DNA of 64,000 nucleotides from an uncultured Pseudokineococcus sp. (GCF_947499845.1 NZ_CANMPM010000012.1:1-64000), one strand, 5' to 3'. Counted from the first letter of the stretch, positions 44,836 through 56,560 are shown. Made by a program: numbers and translations. The notes: generated from the letters alone by a model not told the origin.

Positions 44836-45357
44836 GTGCGCGAGCTCGAGGTCGTCGGAGTCCGGGTCGAGATGCCGTCCAACCAGCCGATCGTCCTGCT
44901 GCGGGAGACGGGCGGGGAGCGGTACCTGCCCATCTGGATCGGGGCTCCCGAGGCGAGCGCCATCGCCTTCGCCCAGCAGGGCGTCGTGCCGCCCCGGCCC
45001 CTCACGCACGACCTGCTCAAGGACGTCATCGGCGCCCTGGGCCGCGAGCTCGAGCAGGTCCGCATCGTCGCCGTGCGCGACAACGTCTTCTTCGCCGAGC
45101 TCGTGCTCTCCGGCGGCGTCGTCGTCAGCGCCCGCTCGTCCGACGCCATCGCGCTGGCGCTGCGCGCCGGGTGCTCCATCCTCGGCGCCGACGAGGTGCT
45201 CGAGACGAGCGCCGTCGGGGTCCCCGAGGAGGAGGGGGAGGCGGAGGACGAGGTCGAGCGCTTCCGCGAGTTCCTCGACCAGGTGAGCGCCGAGGACTTC
45301 GAGCAGCCCGAGGAGGGGCCGGGCGACACGCCGGGCCCGACGGGCCCCGGTCGTTGA
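44836..45357 (+). CDS. bifunctional nuclease family protein (DUF151)
   Basis: 173 residues from GTG 44836, 7 nt after TACCGT (44823-44828), so leaderless. Begins V-R-E-L-E-V-V-G-V-R-V-E-M-P-S-N, with R-Y-L-P-I-W-I-G-A-P-E-A and S-A-R-S-S-D-A-I-A-L-A-L-R, the BFN domain. Members have reported DNase/RNase activity. Corresponds to Rv1829. The acidic tail (E-E-E-G-E-A-E-D-E-V) is family-typical. Confidence 0.85.
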   Translation: MRELEVVGVRVEMPSNQPIVLLRETGGERYLPIWIGAPEASAIAFAQQGVVPPRPLTHDLLKDVIGALGRELEQVRIVAVRDNVFFAELVLSGGVVVSARSSDAIALALRAGCSILGADEVLETSAVGVPEEEGEAEDEVERFREFLDQVSAEDFEQPEEGPGDTPGPTGPGR

Positions 45358-45478
45358 CCCGGCCCGAGGGCCTGCGTACGTTCCCCACCGAGAGGACGTC
45401 CGCGGCGGGCCACGCGCCCCGGTGCTCGAGCCCCGAGCATCCGGCCCCGCGCCGCAGGACCCCGCGATGGAGGCCGGT

Positions 45479-46078
45479 GTGAGCACCACGGGTGATGCGA
45501 GCGGAGCGGCTCCGCGCCGTCCCGCACCCCGGGCGGCGCAGGGCGTCCTGTTCTCCGAGGACCTGCCCGTGCTCGACGAGGAGGTCGGGTACCGCGGGGT
45601 CACGGCCTGCCGCGCCGCCGGCATCACCTACCGCCAGCTCGACTACTGGGCGCGCACCGGCCTCGTCGAGCCGGGCGTGCGGCCCGCCACCGGCTCCGGG
45701 ACCCAGCGCCTGTACGGCTTCCGCGACATCCTCGTGCTCAAGGTCGTCAAGCGGCTGCTCGACACCGGCGTCTCGCTGCAGCAGATCCGGGCCGCGGTGG
45801 CGACCCTGCGCGAGCGGGGCGTCGAGGACCTCGCGCAGATCACCCTCATGAGCGACGGCGCCAGCGTCTACGAGTGCACGTCGGCCGACGAGGTCATCGA
45901 CCTCGTCCAGGGCGGGCAGGGCGTCTTCGGCATCGCGGTCGGCCGCGTGTGGCGCGAGGTCGAGGGCACGCTCGCCGCGCTGCCGGGCGAGCGGGCCGAC
46001 GACGCCAAGCCCGGCACCCCGGGCGCCGAGCCGCAGGACGAGCTCTCCGCCCGCCGCGCCGCGCGCCGCACCGGCTGA
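45479..46078 (+). CDS. MerR-family transcriptional regulator (Rv1830-like)
   Basis: 199 residues from GTG 45479, with GGAGG 5 nt upstream. V-G-Y-R-G-V-T-A-C-R-A-A-G-I-T, Y-R-Q-L-D-Y-W-A-R-T-G-L-V and Q-R-L-Y-G-F-R-D-I-L-V-L form the DNA-binding part; the latter half is V-S-L-Q-Q-I-R-A-A-V. Corresponds to Rv1830 in place and length. TACGTT (45377-45382) is a possible -10. The target is unknown; gcvP is the adjacent downstream gene. Confidence 0.85.
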   Translation: MSTTGDASGAAPRRPAPRAAQGVLFSEDLPVLDEEVGYRGVTACRAAGITYRQLDYWARTGLVEPGVRPATGSGTQRLYGFRDILVLKVVKRLLDTGVSLQQIRAAVATLRERGVEDLAQITLMSDGASVYECTSADEVIDLVQGGQGVFGIAVGRVWREVEGTLAALPGERADDAKPGTPGAEPQDELSARRAARRTG

Positions 46079-46087
46079 GCCCCGGGG

Positions 46088-46093
46088 TAGCCT
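46088..46093 (+). promoter_or_regulatory. -10 hexamer of the gcvP transcript
   Basis: TAGCCT, about 25 nt before the first riboswitch helix. No good -35. Confidence 0.45.
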
Positions 46094-46112
46094 GGACGGG
46101 CTGATCGACCCC

Positions 46113-46250
46113 GCGCGGGAGAGTCCCCGCACGCGGCCCCGCGCGCCCGCTGCGCCGGCGCCGGGCACGGGGCGCCGAAGGGGCAACCTCCCCGGAACCT
46201 CTCAGGCGCCAGGACCGCGCGGGCAGGCATCTCTGGAGCCGAGGGCGACA
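46113..46250 (+). ncRNA. glycine riboswitch, single full aptamer
   Basis: Conserved parts in order: GGGAGAG (46117-46123); GCGCCGAAGGGGCAA (46172-46186); CTCTC (46199-46203) pairing with GAGAG; AGGCGCCAGGACC (46204-46216); and GGCAGGCATCTCTGGA (46220-46235). These match the type-1 glycine aptamer. A second complete core is not seen, although the 3' part could form the partial helix found in singlet riboswitches. It ends about 65 nt before the gcvP ATG, so it should switch gcvP on when glycine is high. Confidence 0.88.
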
Positions 46251-46315
46251 GAGGGGGACCCCGCCTCGGCGGGGACGTCGCCCGCGCTCCCGCGCCGACC
46301 CCTCGGAGCCCGTCC

Positions 46316-49258
<2,943 letters not shown>

Positions 49259-49274
49259 GGCACCGGACGCCGAG

Positions 49275-49320
49275 ACGGCAGCGCCCCCGTCCCCCTCGCG
49301 AGGGGCGGGGGCGCTGCCGT
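49275..49320. terminator. bidirectional terminator after gcvP
   Basis: ACGGCAGCGCCCCCG (49275-49289) pairs with CGGGGGCGCTGCCGT (49306-49320). An inner palindrome (CCCCTCG/CGAGGGG) extends the stem. It lies between convergent gcvP and the anti-sigma gene. Confidence 0.85.
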
Positions 49321-49361
49321 GCTCGGCGCACGACCGCGGCCGCCGGGCCGACCGGAGCGGC

Positions 49362-50069
49362 TCAGGTCGGGACCGTGGCCAGGATGTCGCTCGTCGGCTG
49401 CTCGGACCCGCCGGCGGGCTCCTCGGTGATGGCGAGCACCGCGCCGTCCCGCCAGTCGTCCAGCTGCCCGACGAACCCGCCGTCCTCCGGCTCGAGGAAG
49501 CCCTCGGGCACCGGGACGCCGTCGTCGCCGAGCGACCACAGCTGGTAGACGCGGCCGGCGGGGGGCGCCGCGACGCCCTGGCCGAGGACGACGTAGTCGC
49601 CGTCGACCTCGAGCAGGGCCGCCGTGCCGTCGGCGAAGCCGCCGGCGGCCACGAGGGACGGCGCGCCGTCGTCCTGGCCGAGCACGACGGCGCCGAGCCC
49701 CACGCAGCCGGCGAGGAGCACCCCGCACGCGGCGGCGAGCAGGCGGACGGCGCCGCGGCCGCCGCGCCCGGCGCGGTGGTCGGCGGGGGCCTCCCGACGG
49801 GTCGGGGACGCGGGGGCGACCTGCCGGGTGCGGGCCACCTCGGCGAGCACCGCGGCGCGCAGGCGCGGGGGAGGGGACGCCGCGACGGCGACGGCCATCC
49901 GCGAGGCGGCCTCGGCGTAGCCGGCGGCCTCGCCCGCCGCCTCGGGATCCTCGCGCAGCAGCCGCTCGACGCGGGCGCGCTCGACGTCGTCCACGGCGTC
50001 GAGCGCGTGGGCGGCGAGGAGGTCGCGCACGTCCTCGCGGTCGCCGGTGCGGTGGTCCGTCGCGGCCAT
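49362..50069 (-). CDS. rskA: anti-sigma-K factor, RskA family
   Basis: 235 residues from ATG 50069. N-terminal anti-sigma part: V-R-D-L-L-A-A-H-A-L-D-A-V-D-D-V-E. One span near 115-135 (V-R-L-L-A-A-A-C-G-V-L-L-A-G). Extracytoplasmic RskA domain: Y-Q-L-W-S-L-G-D-D-G-V and A-I-T-E-E-P-A-G-G-S. It should hold SigK at the membrane until proteolysis. It overlaps the sigma gene, and the extra GTG at 50072 could also start it. Confidence 0.88.
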   Translation of the reverse strand: MAATDHRTGDREDVRDLLAAHALDAVDDVERARVERLLREDPEAAGEAAGYAEAASRMAVAVAASPPPRLRAAVLAEVARTRQVAPASPTRREAPADHRAGRGGRGAVRLLAAACGVLLAGCVGLGAVVLGQDDGAPSLVAAGGFADGTAALLEVDGDYVVLGQGVAAPPAGRVYQLWSLGDDGVPVPEGFLEPEDGGFVGQLDDWRDGAVLAITEEPAGGSEQPTSDILATVPT

Positions 50070-50689
50070 CACGCCACCACCCCCATCTCGTCGCGCAGGC
50101 GGATGAGCCCGTCGCGCAGGCGCGTCTTCACGGTGCCGAGCGGGATCCCGAGGATCTCCGCGACCTGGCGGTGCGTGTAGCCGCCGTAGTAGGCGAGCTC
50201 CACCGACTCCCGCTGGAGGGCGGTGAGCACGTCGAGCGAGCGCCGCACCTGCTCGGCCTCGAGCCGGTGCTCGACCTCCTCGGTGACGACGTCGAAGGCG
50301 CGGTCGGCGTCGCGTGCGGCCACCTTGTCCTCGCGGTCGGTGCTCGCCTGCGCCGAGCGCACGCGGTCCACGGCGCGGCGGTGCGCGATGGTCAGCACCC
50401 ACCCGCGGGCGCTGCCGCGTGCGGCGTCGTACCTCGGGGCCTGCTTCCAGACCTCCACCATGACCTCCTGCGTGACCTCCTCGGACTGCGCCGGGTCCCT
50501 CAGGACCCGGAGCACGACGCCGTGGACGGGACCGGCGACGGCGTCGTACAGGCCCTCGAAGGCCCGCTCGTCGCCCCGCGCCACCCGGCGCAGGAGGTCC
50601 CCGACCGGGTCCTCCGGCCGCTCGTCCGCGGCCTCGGCGCCCGGTCGGGCACGGCGGCGCTCGGGACGGAGGAAGGACACCTCGCCCAC
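50069..50689 (-). CDS. sigK: ECF sigma factor, SigK-like
   Basis: 206 residues from GTG 50689; GTG 50680 is possible. Region 2: F-E-G-L-Y-D-A-V-A-G-P-V and E-E-V-T-Q-E-V-M-V-E-V-W. Region 4: R-E-S-V-E-L-A-Y-Y-G-G-Y-T-H and I-P-L-G-T-V-K-T-R-L-R. It is freed from RskA by an envelope signal to transcribe a small regulon. The first ~25 residues are Arg/Glu-rich. Its usual autoregulation cannot be confirmed from the upstream sequence. Confidence 0.88.
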   Translation of the reverse strand: MGEVSFLRPERRRARPGAEAADERPEDPVGDLLRRVARGDERAFEGLYDAVAGPVHGVVLRVLRDPAQSEEVTQEVMVEVWKQAPRYDAARGSARGWVLTIAHRRAVDRVRSAQASTDREDKVAARDADRAFDVVTEEVEHRLEAEQVRRSLDVLTALQRESVELAYYGGYTHRQVAEILGIPLGTVKTRLRDGLIRLRDEMGVVA

Positions 50690-51039
50690 TCTGCCACCCC
50701 TGTCGCCGCCAGGACCGGCGGACGCCGCCGGCGCCCGTCCGGTCTCTCCTCCCGACCTCGTGCTCGTCCGGTGTTCGCCCCCTCGGCGGCGCGGGATTGG
50801 CCGTCCGACCACCGCCACCCGACCGGGTGACGCCCGCAGGGGCGCAGGACACGGCCCACCGGGCCCCAGCAGGCCGCCCTCCTGCGCCGGGTACGGGCAC
50901 GCCGGCCCGGCGGACCCGGCGTGGGAGGGGCGGGGCTGTCGGTGCCCGTGGCTAGCGTCGGCGGCGCCGGGCGAGGTGCACGGCACCCGGGGTCGTCACG
51001 GCGGTCGTGACGGCGCGGGGCGCGGAGGGAGGGTGCGGC
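50690..51039 (+). other. 350-bp divergent region between sigK and the nuclease gene
   Basis: No coding frame supported. On the plus strand TAGCGT (50953-50958) may be a -10 for the nuclease gene, followed by GGAGGGAGGG (51024-51033) as its ribosome site. Nothing else recognised. Confidence 0.5.
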
Positions 51040-52236
51040 GTGCGGTTCCTGCACACGGCGGACTGGCAGCTGGGGATGACGCGGCACTACCTCTCCCCGG
51101 AGGCGCAGGCGCGCTCCACCGAGGCCCGCTTCGAGGCGGTGCGCTCGCTCGGGCGGGTGGCGCACGAGCACGGCTGCGCCTTCGTCGTCGTGGCGGGCGA
51201 CGTCTTCGAGACCAACCACGTGGGTCGCGACGTCGTGGCGCGCGCGTGCGAGGCCCTGGCCGAGGTGCCGGTGCCCATCCTGCTGCTGCCGGGCAACCAC
51301 GACCCCCTCGACGCCGGGAGCGTGCTGCGCTCCGAGCTCTTCGCCCGCCTCGCGCCGTCGCACGTGCACGTCCTCGACGGCGAGCCCGTCGACGTCGCCG
51401 GCGTGCGGGTGCTGTCGGCGCCGTGGCGCAGCAAGCGGCCCGTCGAGGACCTGGCGGCGCGCGCCTGCGCCGGCCTCGACCGCGAGGAGGGGGTGCGGCG
51501 GGTCCTCGTCGCGCACGGAGCCGTGGAGGACTTCGGCGCCGCGACCGCGGCCGCGACGATCGACCTCGTCGCGCTCGAGCGGCTCGTGGCCGACGGCGTC
51601 CTCGAGGCCGTGTGCCTGGGGGACCGCCACTCGACGACCGACGTCGGGAGCACCGGCCGCGTCTGGTACGCCGGGGCGCCGGAGCCCACCGACCACGACG
51701 AGGTCGACCCGGGCAACGTGCTCGTCGTCGACCTCGGCGACGAGCAGCCGCCGCCCGGGGCGCCCGGCGCCGTCGTCACCCGCGTCCCGGTGGGGCGCTG
51801 GCGCTTCCGCCGCCACCGCCTCGACCTCAGCACCGACGAGGACGTCGACGCCCTCGAGGAGCTGCTGGCGGGACTGCCCGACAAGTCGCGCACCGCGCTG
51901 AAGCTCAGCGTCGTCGGCTCGCTGTCCGTGGCGCAGAAGGCCCGGGTGGACGCGCTGCTCGAGCACGCGGCCGACCTCCTCGGCGCCCTGCAGGTGTGGG
52001 AGCGGCGCAGCGACCTCGTCGTGCGCGCCGACGCCGAGGACCTCGACGCGCTGGGGCTGTCCGGCTTCGCCCGCGAGGCCGCCGAGCAGCTGGCCGTCCG
52101 GGCGGGGGCGGCCGTGGCCGCCGACCTCGCGGCGGGCGGGGCCGGCGGCGAGCGGGGGCGGGCCCCCAGCACGCCCGACGCCGTCGCCGCCCAGGACGCC
52201 CTCTCGCTCCTGCACCGGCTGGCGGCCGCCGGATGA
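51040..52236 (+). CDS. SbcD-like metallophosphoesterase/exonuclease
   Basis: 398 residues from GTG 51040. Motifs: L-H-T-A-D-W-Q-L-G (Asp, His), V-V-A-G-D-V-F-E-T-N, L-L-P-G-N-H-D-P-L-D and V-A-H-G-A-V-E-D. The later metal site in this group, normally G-H-x-H, is G-D-R-H-S. This is the nuclease half of an SbcCD/Mre11-Rad50-type complex. The C-terminal third has no familiar domain. It overlaps the SMC-like gene by 4 nt. Confidence 0.85.
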   Translation: MRFLHTADWQLGMTRHYLSPEAQARSTEARFEAVRSLGRVAHEHGCAFVVVAGDVFETNHVGRDVVARACEALAEVPVPILLLPGNHDPLDAGSVLRSELFARLAPSHVHVLDGEPVDVAGVRVLSAPWRSKRPVEDLAARACAGLDREEGVRRVLVAHGAVEDFGAATAAATIDLVALERLVADGVLEAVCLGDRHSTTDVGSTGRVWYAGAPEPTDHDEVDPGNVLVVDLGDEQPPPGAPGAVVTRVPVGRWRFRRHRLDLSTDEDVDALEELLAGLPDKSRTALKLSVVGSLSVAQKARVDALLEHAADLLGALQVWERRSDLVVRADAEDLDALGLSGFAREAAEQLAVRAGAAVAADLAAGGAGGERGRAPSTPDAVAAQDALSLLHRLAAAG

Positions 52237-54890
52237 GGCTGCTGCGCCTGCGCCTGCAGTCCTTCCGCGGCGTCGTCGACCACGAGGTGGCCCTGGCGCC
52301 GAGCGGCGTCACGGTCGTCGTCGGCGACAACGAGGTGGGCAAGACGAGCGTCGTCGACGCCCTCGACCTCCTGCTCGACGAGTACGACGACTCCCGCAAG
52401 CGCGCGGTGCGCCAGACCCAGCCCGTCGGGCAGGACGTGCCCACCGTCGTGGAGGCCGAGGTCCGGGCCGGCCGCTACCGGTTCACGTACCGCAAGCAGT
52501 GGCACCGCCAGCCCTCGACCCGCCTCGTCGTCCACGAGCCGGCGCCCGAGCAGGTGGCCGGGCGCGAGGCCCACGCCCGGGTCCTCGAGATCCTCGGCCA
52601 GGAGGTCGACCTGCCGCTGTGGCGGGCCCTGCGGCTGCAGCAGGGCGTGGGGCTGGAGCAGGCCGAGCTCGACGCCCGCTCCTCGCTGGCGCAGGCGCTC
52701 GACGTCGGCGTCGCCGAGCAGGTCGGCGGAGAGCGCGAGGAGACGCTCGTCGCTCGCGTCGAGGCCGAGCACCTGCGCTACTTCACGCCCACGGGCGTGC
52801 CGCGCCAGGAGGCGCGCCAGCTGCAGGCGGAGGTGGCGGACGCCGCCGCGCGGGCCTCCGGGCTCGAGGCCGCCGTCGCGGAGGTCGACCGGGTCGTGGA
52901 GCGGCTCGACCGGGCCCGCGACGACGCCGCGGCCGAGCGCGCCGCCCGGGCCCGCGACGCGCAGGCGCTGCGGGCGGCCGAGCAGCACCTCGGCGCGCTC
53001 GAGCAGGTGCGCCGCGCCGCCGAGGTGGCGCGCGGCGAGGCCGCCGGCGCACGGGCGCGGGCGGCGACGGCGGAGCAGCACGAGGCCGCCCGGGAGGCCC
53101 TCGTGGTGCGGGCGCGCGAGCTCGAGGACGCGGCGGGAGACCGCCGTGACGCCGCGGCGGAGGCCGAGGAGGCCCTGGGGACGGCCCTGCAGCGCCTCGA
53201 GGTCGCCGGCGAGGAGGCGGCGGGCGCGGCGGACGCCCTCGCCCGCCGCCGCGGCGAGCGCGACGCGGCGGCCGCCGCCCGGGCCCGACGGGTCGAGGAG
53301 CGCGAGGTCGCCCGGCTGCGCGCGGTCCTCGTCGCGCACGGGCGGGCGGAGGAGGCCGTCGGCGCCGCGGCCGCCCGGCTCGCCGGCCACCGGGTCGACG
53401 ACGCGGCGCTGGCCGCGGTCGAGGACGCCCACCGCGCGGACGTCGAGGCGGCCGCGCGCGCGGGCGCCGCCGCCCCGACCGTCCTGCTCACGGGGCCCGG
53501 CCGCCGCGTCGTCACGGCGGACGGCGAGCAGCACCTCGGCGAGGAGGGCCTCGAGGTGCGCCTGGCGGGCGGCACCTGGGTCGAGGTCGACGGGGTGCGC
53601 GTGAGTGCCCGTCCCACGGGGGAGCAGGAGCGCGCCGAGGCGGCGGCGCAGCGGACGGGGCGCGCCCTGGCCGAGCGGTGCGCCGCGCTCGGCGTCGCCG
53701 ACGTCGCCGCCGCGGTGGCGGCGGCCCACGCCCGCCGGTCCGCCGCGACGGCCCTGGAGGCGGCGCAGGAGGACGCCCGGCGCGTCGCGGCGGGCGAGGA
53801 CCTCGCCGAGGCCCGGCGCCGCGTCGAGCGCTGGGACGCCGGGGCCGGCGACCGCGGGGCGCGGGCCGACGGCGACACGGAGGACCAGGAGGTCGACCCG
53901 GCGCCACGCGAGCCCGAGCAGGACGGCTCGGCCGCCGAGGAGCGCCTGGCGGCGGCCGAGGTCGCCCTGCGGGCGGCCGTCGAGGGCGACGCGCGCGCCG
54001 CGGCCCGCCGGGAGCAGGCGGTCGCCGGGGTGGAGGCCGCCCGCCGGCGCGCGGCGGAGGCCGTCGCCGCCGTCAAGGGCGCGGACGCCCGCGCGGCCGT
54101 GCTGGCCGCCGACCTGGCGGCGGCGCGGGGGGAGGCCGACGACGCCTCGCTCGCGGCGGCCCGGGCGGCCGCCGCCGACGCGCTGGTCGCCGCGGACGCG
54201 GCGCTCGCGGCCGCCGAGGCGGCCGTGGCCAGCGCGGGGGTCGAGGACGCCCAGGCGGAGGTGGCCCTGCGGGCGCAGCGGCTGCAGGACGCCGACGGAC
54301 GCCTGCGCCGGCTCGAGGACGAGGTGGGCGCGCTCGCCGCGGTGCTCGAGGACCGCGGCGGCGCCGGTCTCGTCGAGCAGCTGGCCGAGGCGCGCGCGGA
54401 GCACGACCGGCTGCAGCGCGAGCAGGTCGCCCGCGACCGGCGCGCGACGGCGGCGCGGACCCTCCACCTCGCGCTGCAGGAGGCGCGCTCGCGGGCCCAC
54501 GAGGCCTACGTGCAGCCGCTGCGGGCGCAGCTCGAGCGCCTGGCCGCGCCCGTCTTCGGGGCCGACGTGCAGGTCGAGGTCGGGGCGGACCTGCGGGTCG
54601 CCTCCCGGACGCTCGGCGGCACGACCGTCCCCTTCGACCAGCTCTCCGGTGGGGCGCGCGAGCAGCTCGCCGTCCTCGGGCGGCTGGCCTGCGCCGTCCT
54701 CGTCAGCGGGGGCGCGGGCGTGCCCGTGCTGCTCGACGACGCCCTCGGCTACTCCGACCCGGAGCGCCTGGACGGCATGGCCCGCGCGCTGGCCGCCGCG
54801 GGGGAGTCATGCCAGGTCGTCGTCCTCACCTGCGTGCCCGAGCGCTACCGCCTCGTCGCGGGCGCCCGCACGGAGCGCCTGCGCGGCTGA
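52233..54890 (+). CDS. SMC/Rad50-like ATPase
   Basis: 885 residues. Walker A V-V-V-G-D-N-E-V-G-K-T-S near 30 and the ABC signature L-S-G-G-A-R-E-Q-L-A with Walker B V-P-V-L-L-D-D-A-L-G near the end. Between them are two long Ala/Arg/Glu-rich coiled coils (about 195-370 and 530-770) split by a globular insert with V-L-L-T-G-P-G-R-R-V-V-T. A zinc hook C-x-x-C, typical of Rad50, is not seen. With the upstream nuclease it should process DNA ends. It is shorter than SbcC and closer to YhaN-type proteins. Confidence 0.82.
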   Translation: MRLLRLRLQSFRGVVDHEVALAPSGVTVVVGDNEVGKTSVVDALDLLLDEYDDSRKRAVRQTQPVGQDVPTVVEAEVRAGRYRFTYRKQWHRQPSTRLVVHEPAPEQVAGREAHARVLEILGQEVDLPLWRALRLQQGVGLEQAELDARSSLAQALDVGVAEQVGGEREETLVARVEAEHLRYFTPTGVPRQEARQLQAEVADAAARASGLEAAVAEVDRVVERLDRARDDAAAERAARARDAQALRAAEQHLGALEQVRRAAEVARGEAAGARARAATAEQHEAAREALVVRARELEDAAGDRRDAAAEAEEALGTALQRLEVAGEEAAGAADALARRRGERDAAAAARARRVEEREVARLRAVLVAHGRAEEAVGAAAARLAGHRVDDAALAAVEDAHRADVEAAARAGAAAPTVLLTGPGRRVVTADGEQHLGEEGLEVRLAGGTWVEVDGVRVSARPTGEQERAEAAAQRTGRALAERCAALGVADVAAAVAAAHARRSAATALEAAQEDARRVAAGEDLAEARRRVERWDAGAGDRGARADGDTEDQEVDPAPREPEQDGSAAEERLAAAEVALRAAVEGDARAAARREQAVAGVEAARRRAAEAVAAVKGADARAAVLAADLAAARGEADDASLAAARAAAADALVAADAALAAAEAAVASAGVEDAQAEVALRAQRLQDADGRLRRLEDEVGALAAVLEDRGGAGLVEQLAEARAEHDRLQREQVARDRRATAARTLHLALQEARSRAHEAYVQPLRAQLERLAAPVFGADVQVEVGADLRVASRTLGGTTVPFDQLSGGAREQLAVLGRLACAVLVSGGAGVPVLLDDALGYSDPERLDGMARALAAAGESCQVVVLTCVPERYRLVAGARTERLRG

Positions 54891-54924
54891 CGCCGACGGG
54901 TGGTCCGCGCTCGCGCGCGGGTGG

Positions 54925-54947
54925 CGCAGATGGTCGGATCATCTGCG
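54925..54947 (+). promoter_or_regulatory. hairpin or operator between nuclease operon and GCL-like gene
   Basis: Perfect inverted repeat CGCAGATG (54925-54932), 7-nt spacer, CATCTGCG (54940-54947). Less GC-rich than its surroundings. No T-run, so it may be a protein-binding site rather than a terminator. Confidence 0.45.
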
Positions 54948-54951
54948 AGGG

Positions 54952-55045
54952 GCACGGGTGCGGGGCACCGCGATGGCATGGGTGCGGCGCACCGCGAGGG
55001 ACGGGTGCGGCGCACCCCGAGGGCACGGGTGCGGCGAGATCACGG
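54952..55045 (+). repeat. imperfect 23-24-bp tandem repeat, four units
   Basis: Units at 54952, 54976, 55000 and 55023 share a G-C-A/T-C/T-GGGTGCGG-C/G-G-CACC core; the last diverges in its second half. They lie between the hairpin and the start of the GCL-like gene. Confidence 0.75.
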
Positions 55046-55060
55046 AGAGGGGTGGGGCAG

Positions 55061-56560
55061 GTGGGTGACGAGGTCTCGGGCACCGTGACGACCCCCGAGG
55101 GGCGTCGCCGGTACCGCGAGCGGCTGCGCAGCCAGCTCGGCGTGCTGCGGCGCCTGCTCGACGACGGCGCCTTCACGACCGACGACACGATGACGGGCAT
55201 GGAGGTCGAGCTGGCGCTCGTCGACTCCGCCGCCCGCCCGTCCCGCGCGAACCGCGACGTGCTGAGGACGCTGGCCGACCCGGACGTCACGACGGAGCTC
55301 GGCTCCCACACCATCGAGGTCAACGTGCCGCCGGCCCGCATGCAGCGGGACGGCGCCGTGGCCCTCGAGGAGGACCTGCGCGCCCGGATGGAGGCCGCCG
55401 ACGTGGCCGCCCGCGCCCACGGCGCGCGCGTCGTCATGATCGGCATCGTCCCGACGCTGCTGCCGGAGGACCAGCGCGAGGGGTGGATGACGCGCTCGCC
55501 CCGCTACCAGGCGCTCGACGAGGCGGTGCGCGCGCAGCGCGGGGAGGACCTGCTCCTCGACATCCGCGGCGAGGACGAGCGGCTCCTGGCCCACTCGCCG
55601 TCCATCGCCCCCGAGGCGGCCTGCACCTCGGTCCAGCTGCACCTGCAGGCCTCGCCCGAGGACTTCGCCGCGGTCCACAACGCCGCCCAGCTGCTCGCGG
55701 GGCCGCAGGTCGCCCTGGCGGCCAACTCGCCCTTCTACGCCGGCCGGCGGCTGTGGGACGAGTCGCGCCTGCCCGTCTTCGCGCAGGCCACCGACTCGCG
55801 CCCCCCGGAGCTCGCGGCCCAGGGCGTGCGCGAGCGCGTGCTGCTCGGGGACGGGTGGACGTCGTCGGCGTACGCCCTCTTCGAGGACTCCGTCCTGCAC
55901 TACCCGCCGCTGCTGCCCGAGCTGGCCGAGGAGGACGCCCTGCGCGTGCTCGCGCGCGGCGGCGTCCCGCGGCTGGCCGAGCTGAAGATGCAGAACGGCA
56001 CCGTCTGGCGGTGGAACCGGCCCGTCTACGACGTCGTCGACGGCGCCCCGCACCTGCGCGTGGAGAACCGGCTCCTGCCGTCGGGGCCCACCGTGCTCGA
56101 CATGGCCGCCAACGCGGCCTTCTGGTTCGGGGCCGTGCGCGCGCTCGCCGACCGGGACCGGCGGCCCTGGGAGCGCGGGGCGCTGCCCTTCTCCGTCGCG
56201 CGCTCCTCGCTGGACGCGGGGGCGCAGCGCGGGATGCGCAGCGCGCTGTGGTGGCCGGACGAGCGCACGGGCCGCGCCGAGGAGCGCGACGCCGCCGACC
56301 TCGTGCGCCGCACCCTGCTGCCCCTCGTCCACGAGGGGCTCACGAGCTGGGGCGTGGACCAGGAGGCCTGCGACCGGTACCTCGGCGTCCTCGACGAGCG
56401 GGCCCGCACGCGGCAGACGGGCGCCCAGTGGCAGCACGACGCCGTGGCCGCCGCGGAGGGCCGCGGCGCCGACCGGCACGAGGCGCTGCACGGGATGCTC
56501 ACCCGCTACGCCGAGCTCATGCGCGGCGGCGGCGCGGTGGGCGGCTGGCCGGCGGGATGA
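55061..56560 (+). CDS. glutamate-cysteine-ligase-like protein (GCS2 superfamily)
   Basis: 499 residues from GTG 55061. M-T-G-M-E-V-E-L-A-L-V-D near 45 (metal/substrate Glu pair), T-E-L-G-S-H-T-I-E-V-N-V-P-P, S-I-A-P-E-A-A-C-T-S-V-Q-L-H and R-V-E-N-R-L-L-P-S-G-P-T match the long actinobacterial GCS2-type proteins of about 490 residues. The family joins an amino group to glutamate with ATP. As this lineage makes mycothiol rather than glutathione, the true substrate may be another amine or amino acid (inference). Upstream lie the 24-bp repeats. Confidence 0.78.
   Translation: MGDEVSGTVTTPEGRRRYRERLRSQLGVLRRLLDDGAFTTDDTMTGMEVELALVDSAARPSRANRDVLRTLADPDVTTELGSHTIEVNVPPARMQRDGAVALEEDLRARMEAADVAARAHGARVVMIGIVPTLLPEDQREGWMTRSPRYQALDEAVRAQRGEDLLLDIRGEDERLLAHSPSIAPEAACTSVQLHLQASPEDFAAVHNAAQLLAGPQVALAANSPFYAGRRLWDESRLPVFAQATDSRPPELAAQGVRERVLLGDGWTSSAYALFEDSVLHYPPLLPELAEEDALRVLARGGVPRLAELKMQNGTVWRWNRPVYDVVDGAPHLRVENRLLPSGPTVLDMAANAAFWFGAVRALADRDRRPWERGALPFSVARSSLDAGAQRGMRSALWWPDERTGRAEERDAADLVRRTLLPLVHEGLTSWGVDQEACDRYLGVLDERARTRQTGAQWQHDAVAAAEGRGADRHEALHGMLTRYAELMRGGGAVGGWPAG

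Noticed and set aside
51087-54500. 1137-codon minus frame
   Set aside because: Shadow of the nuclease/SMC pair, which carries Walker, signature and metal motifs.
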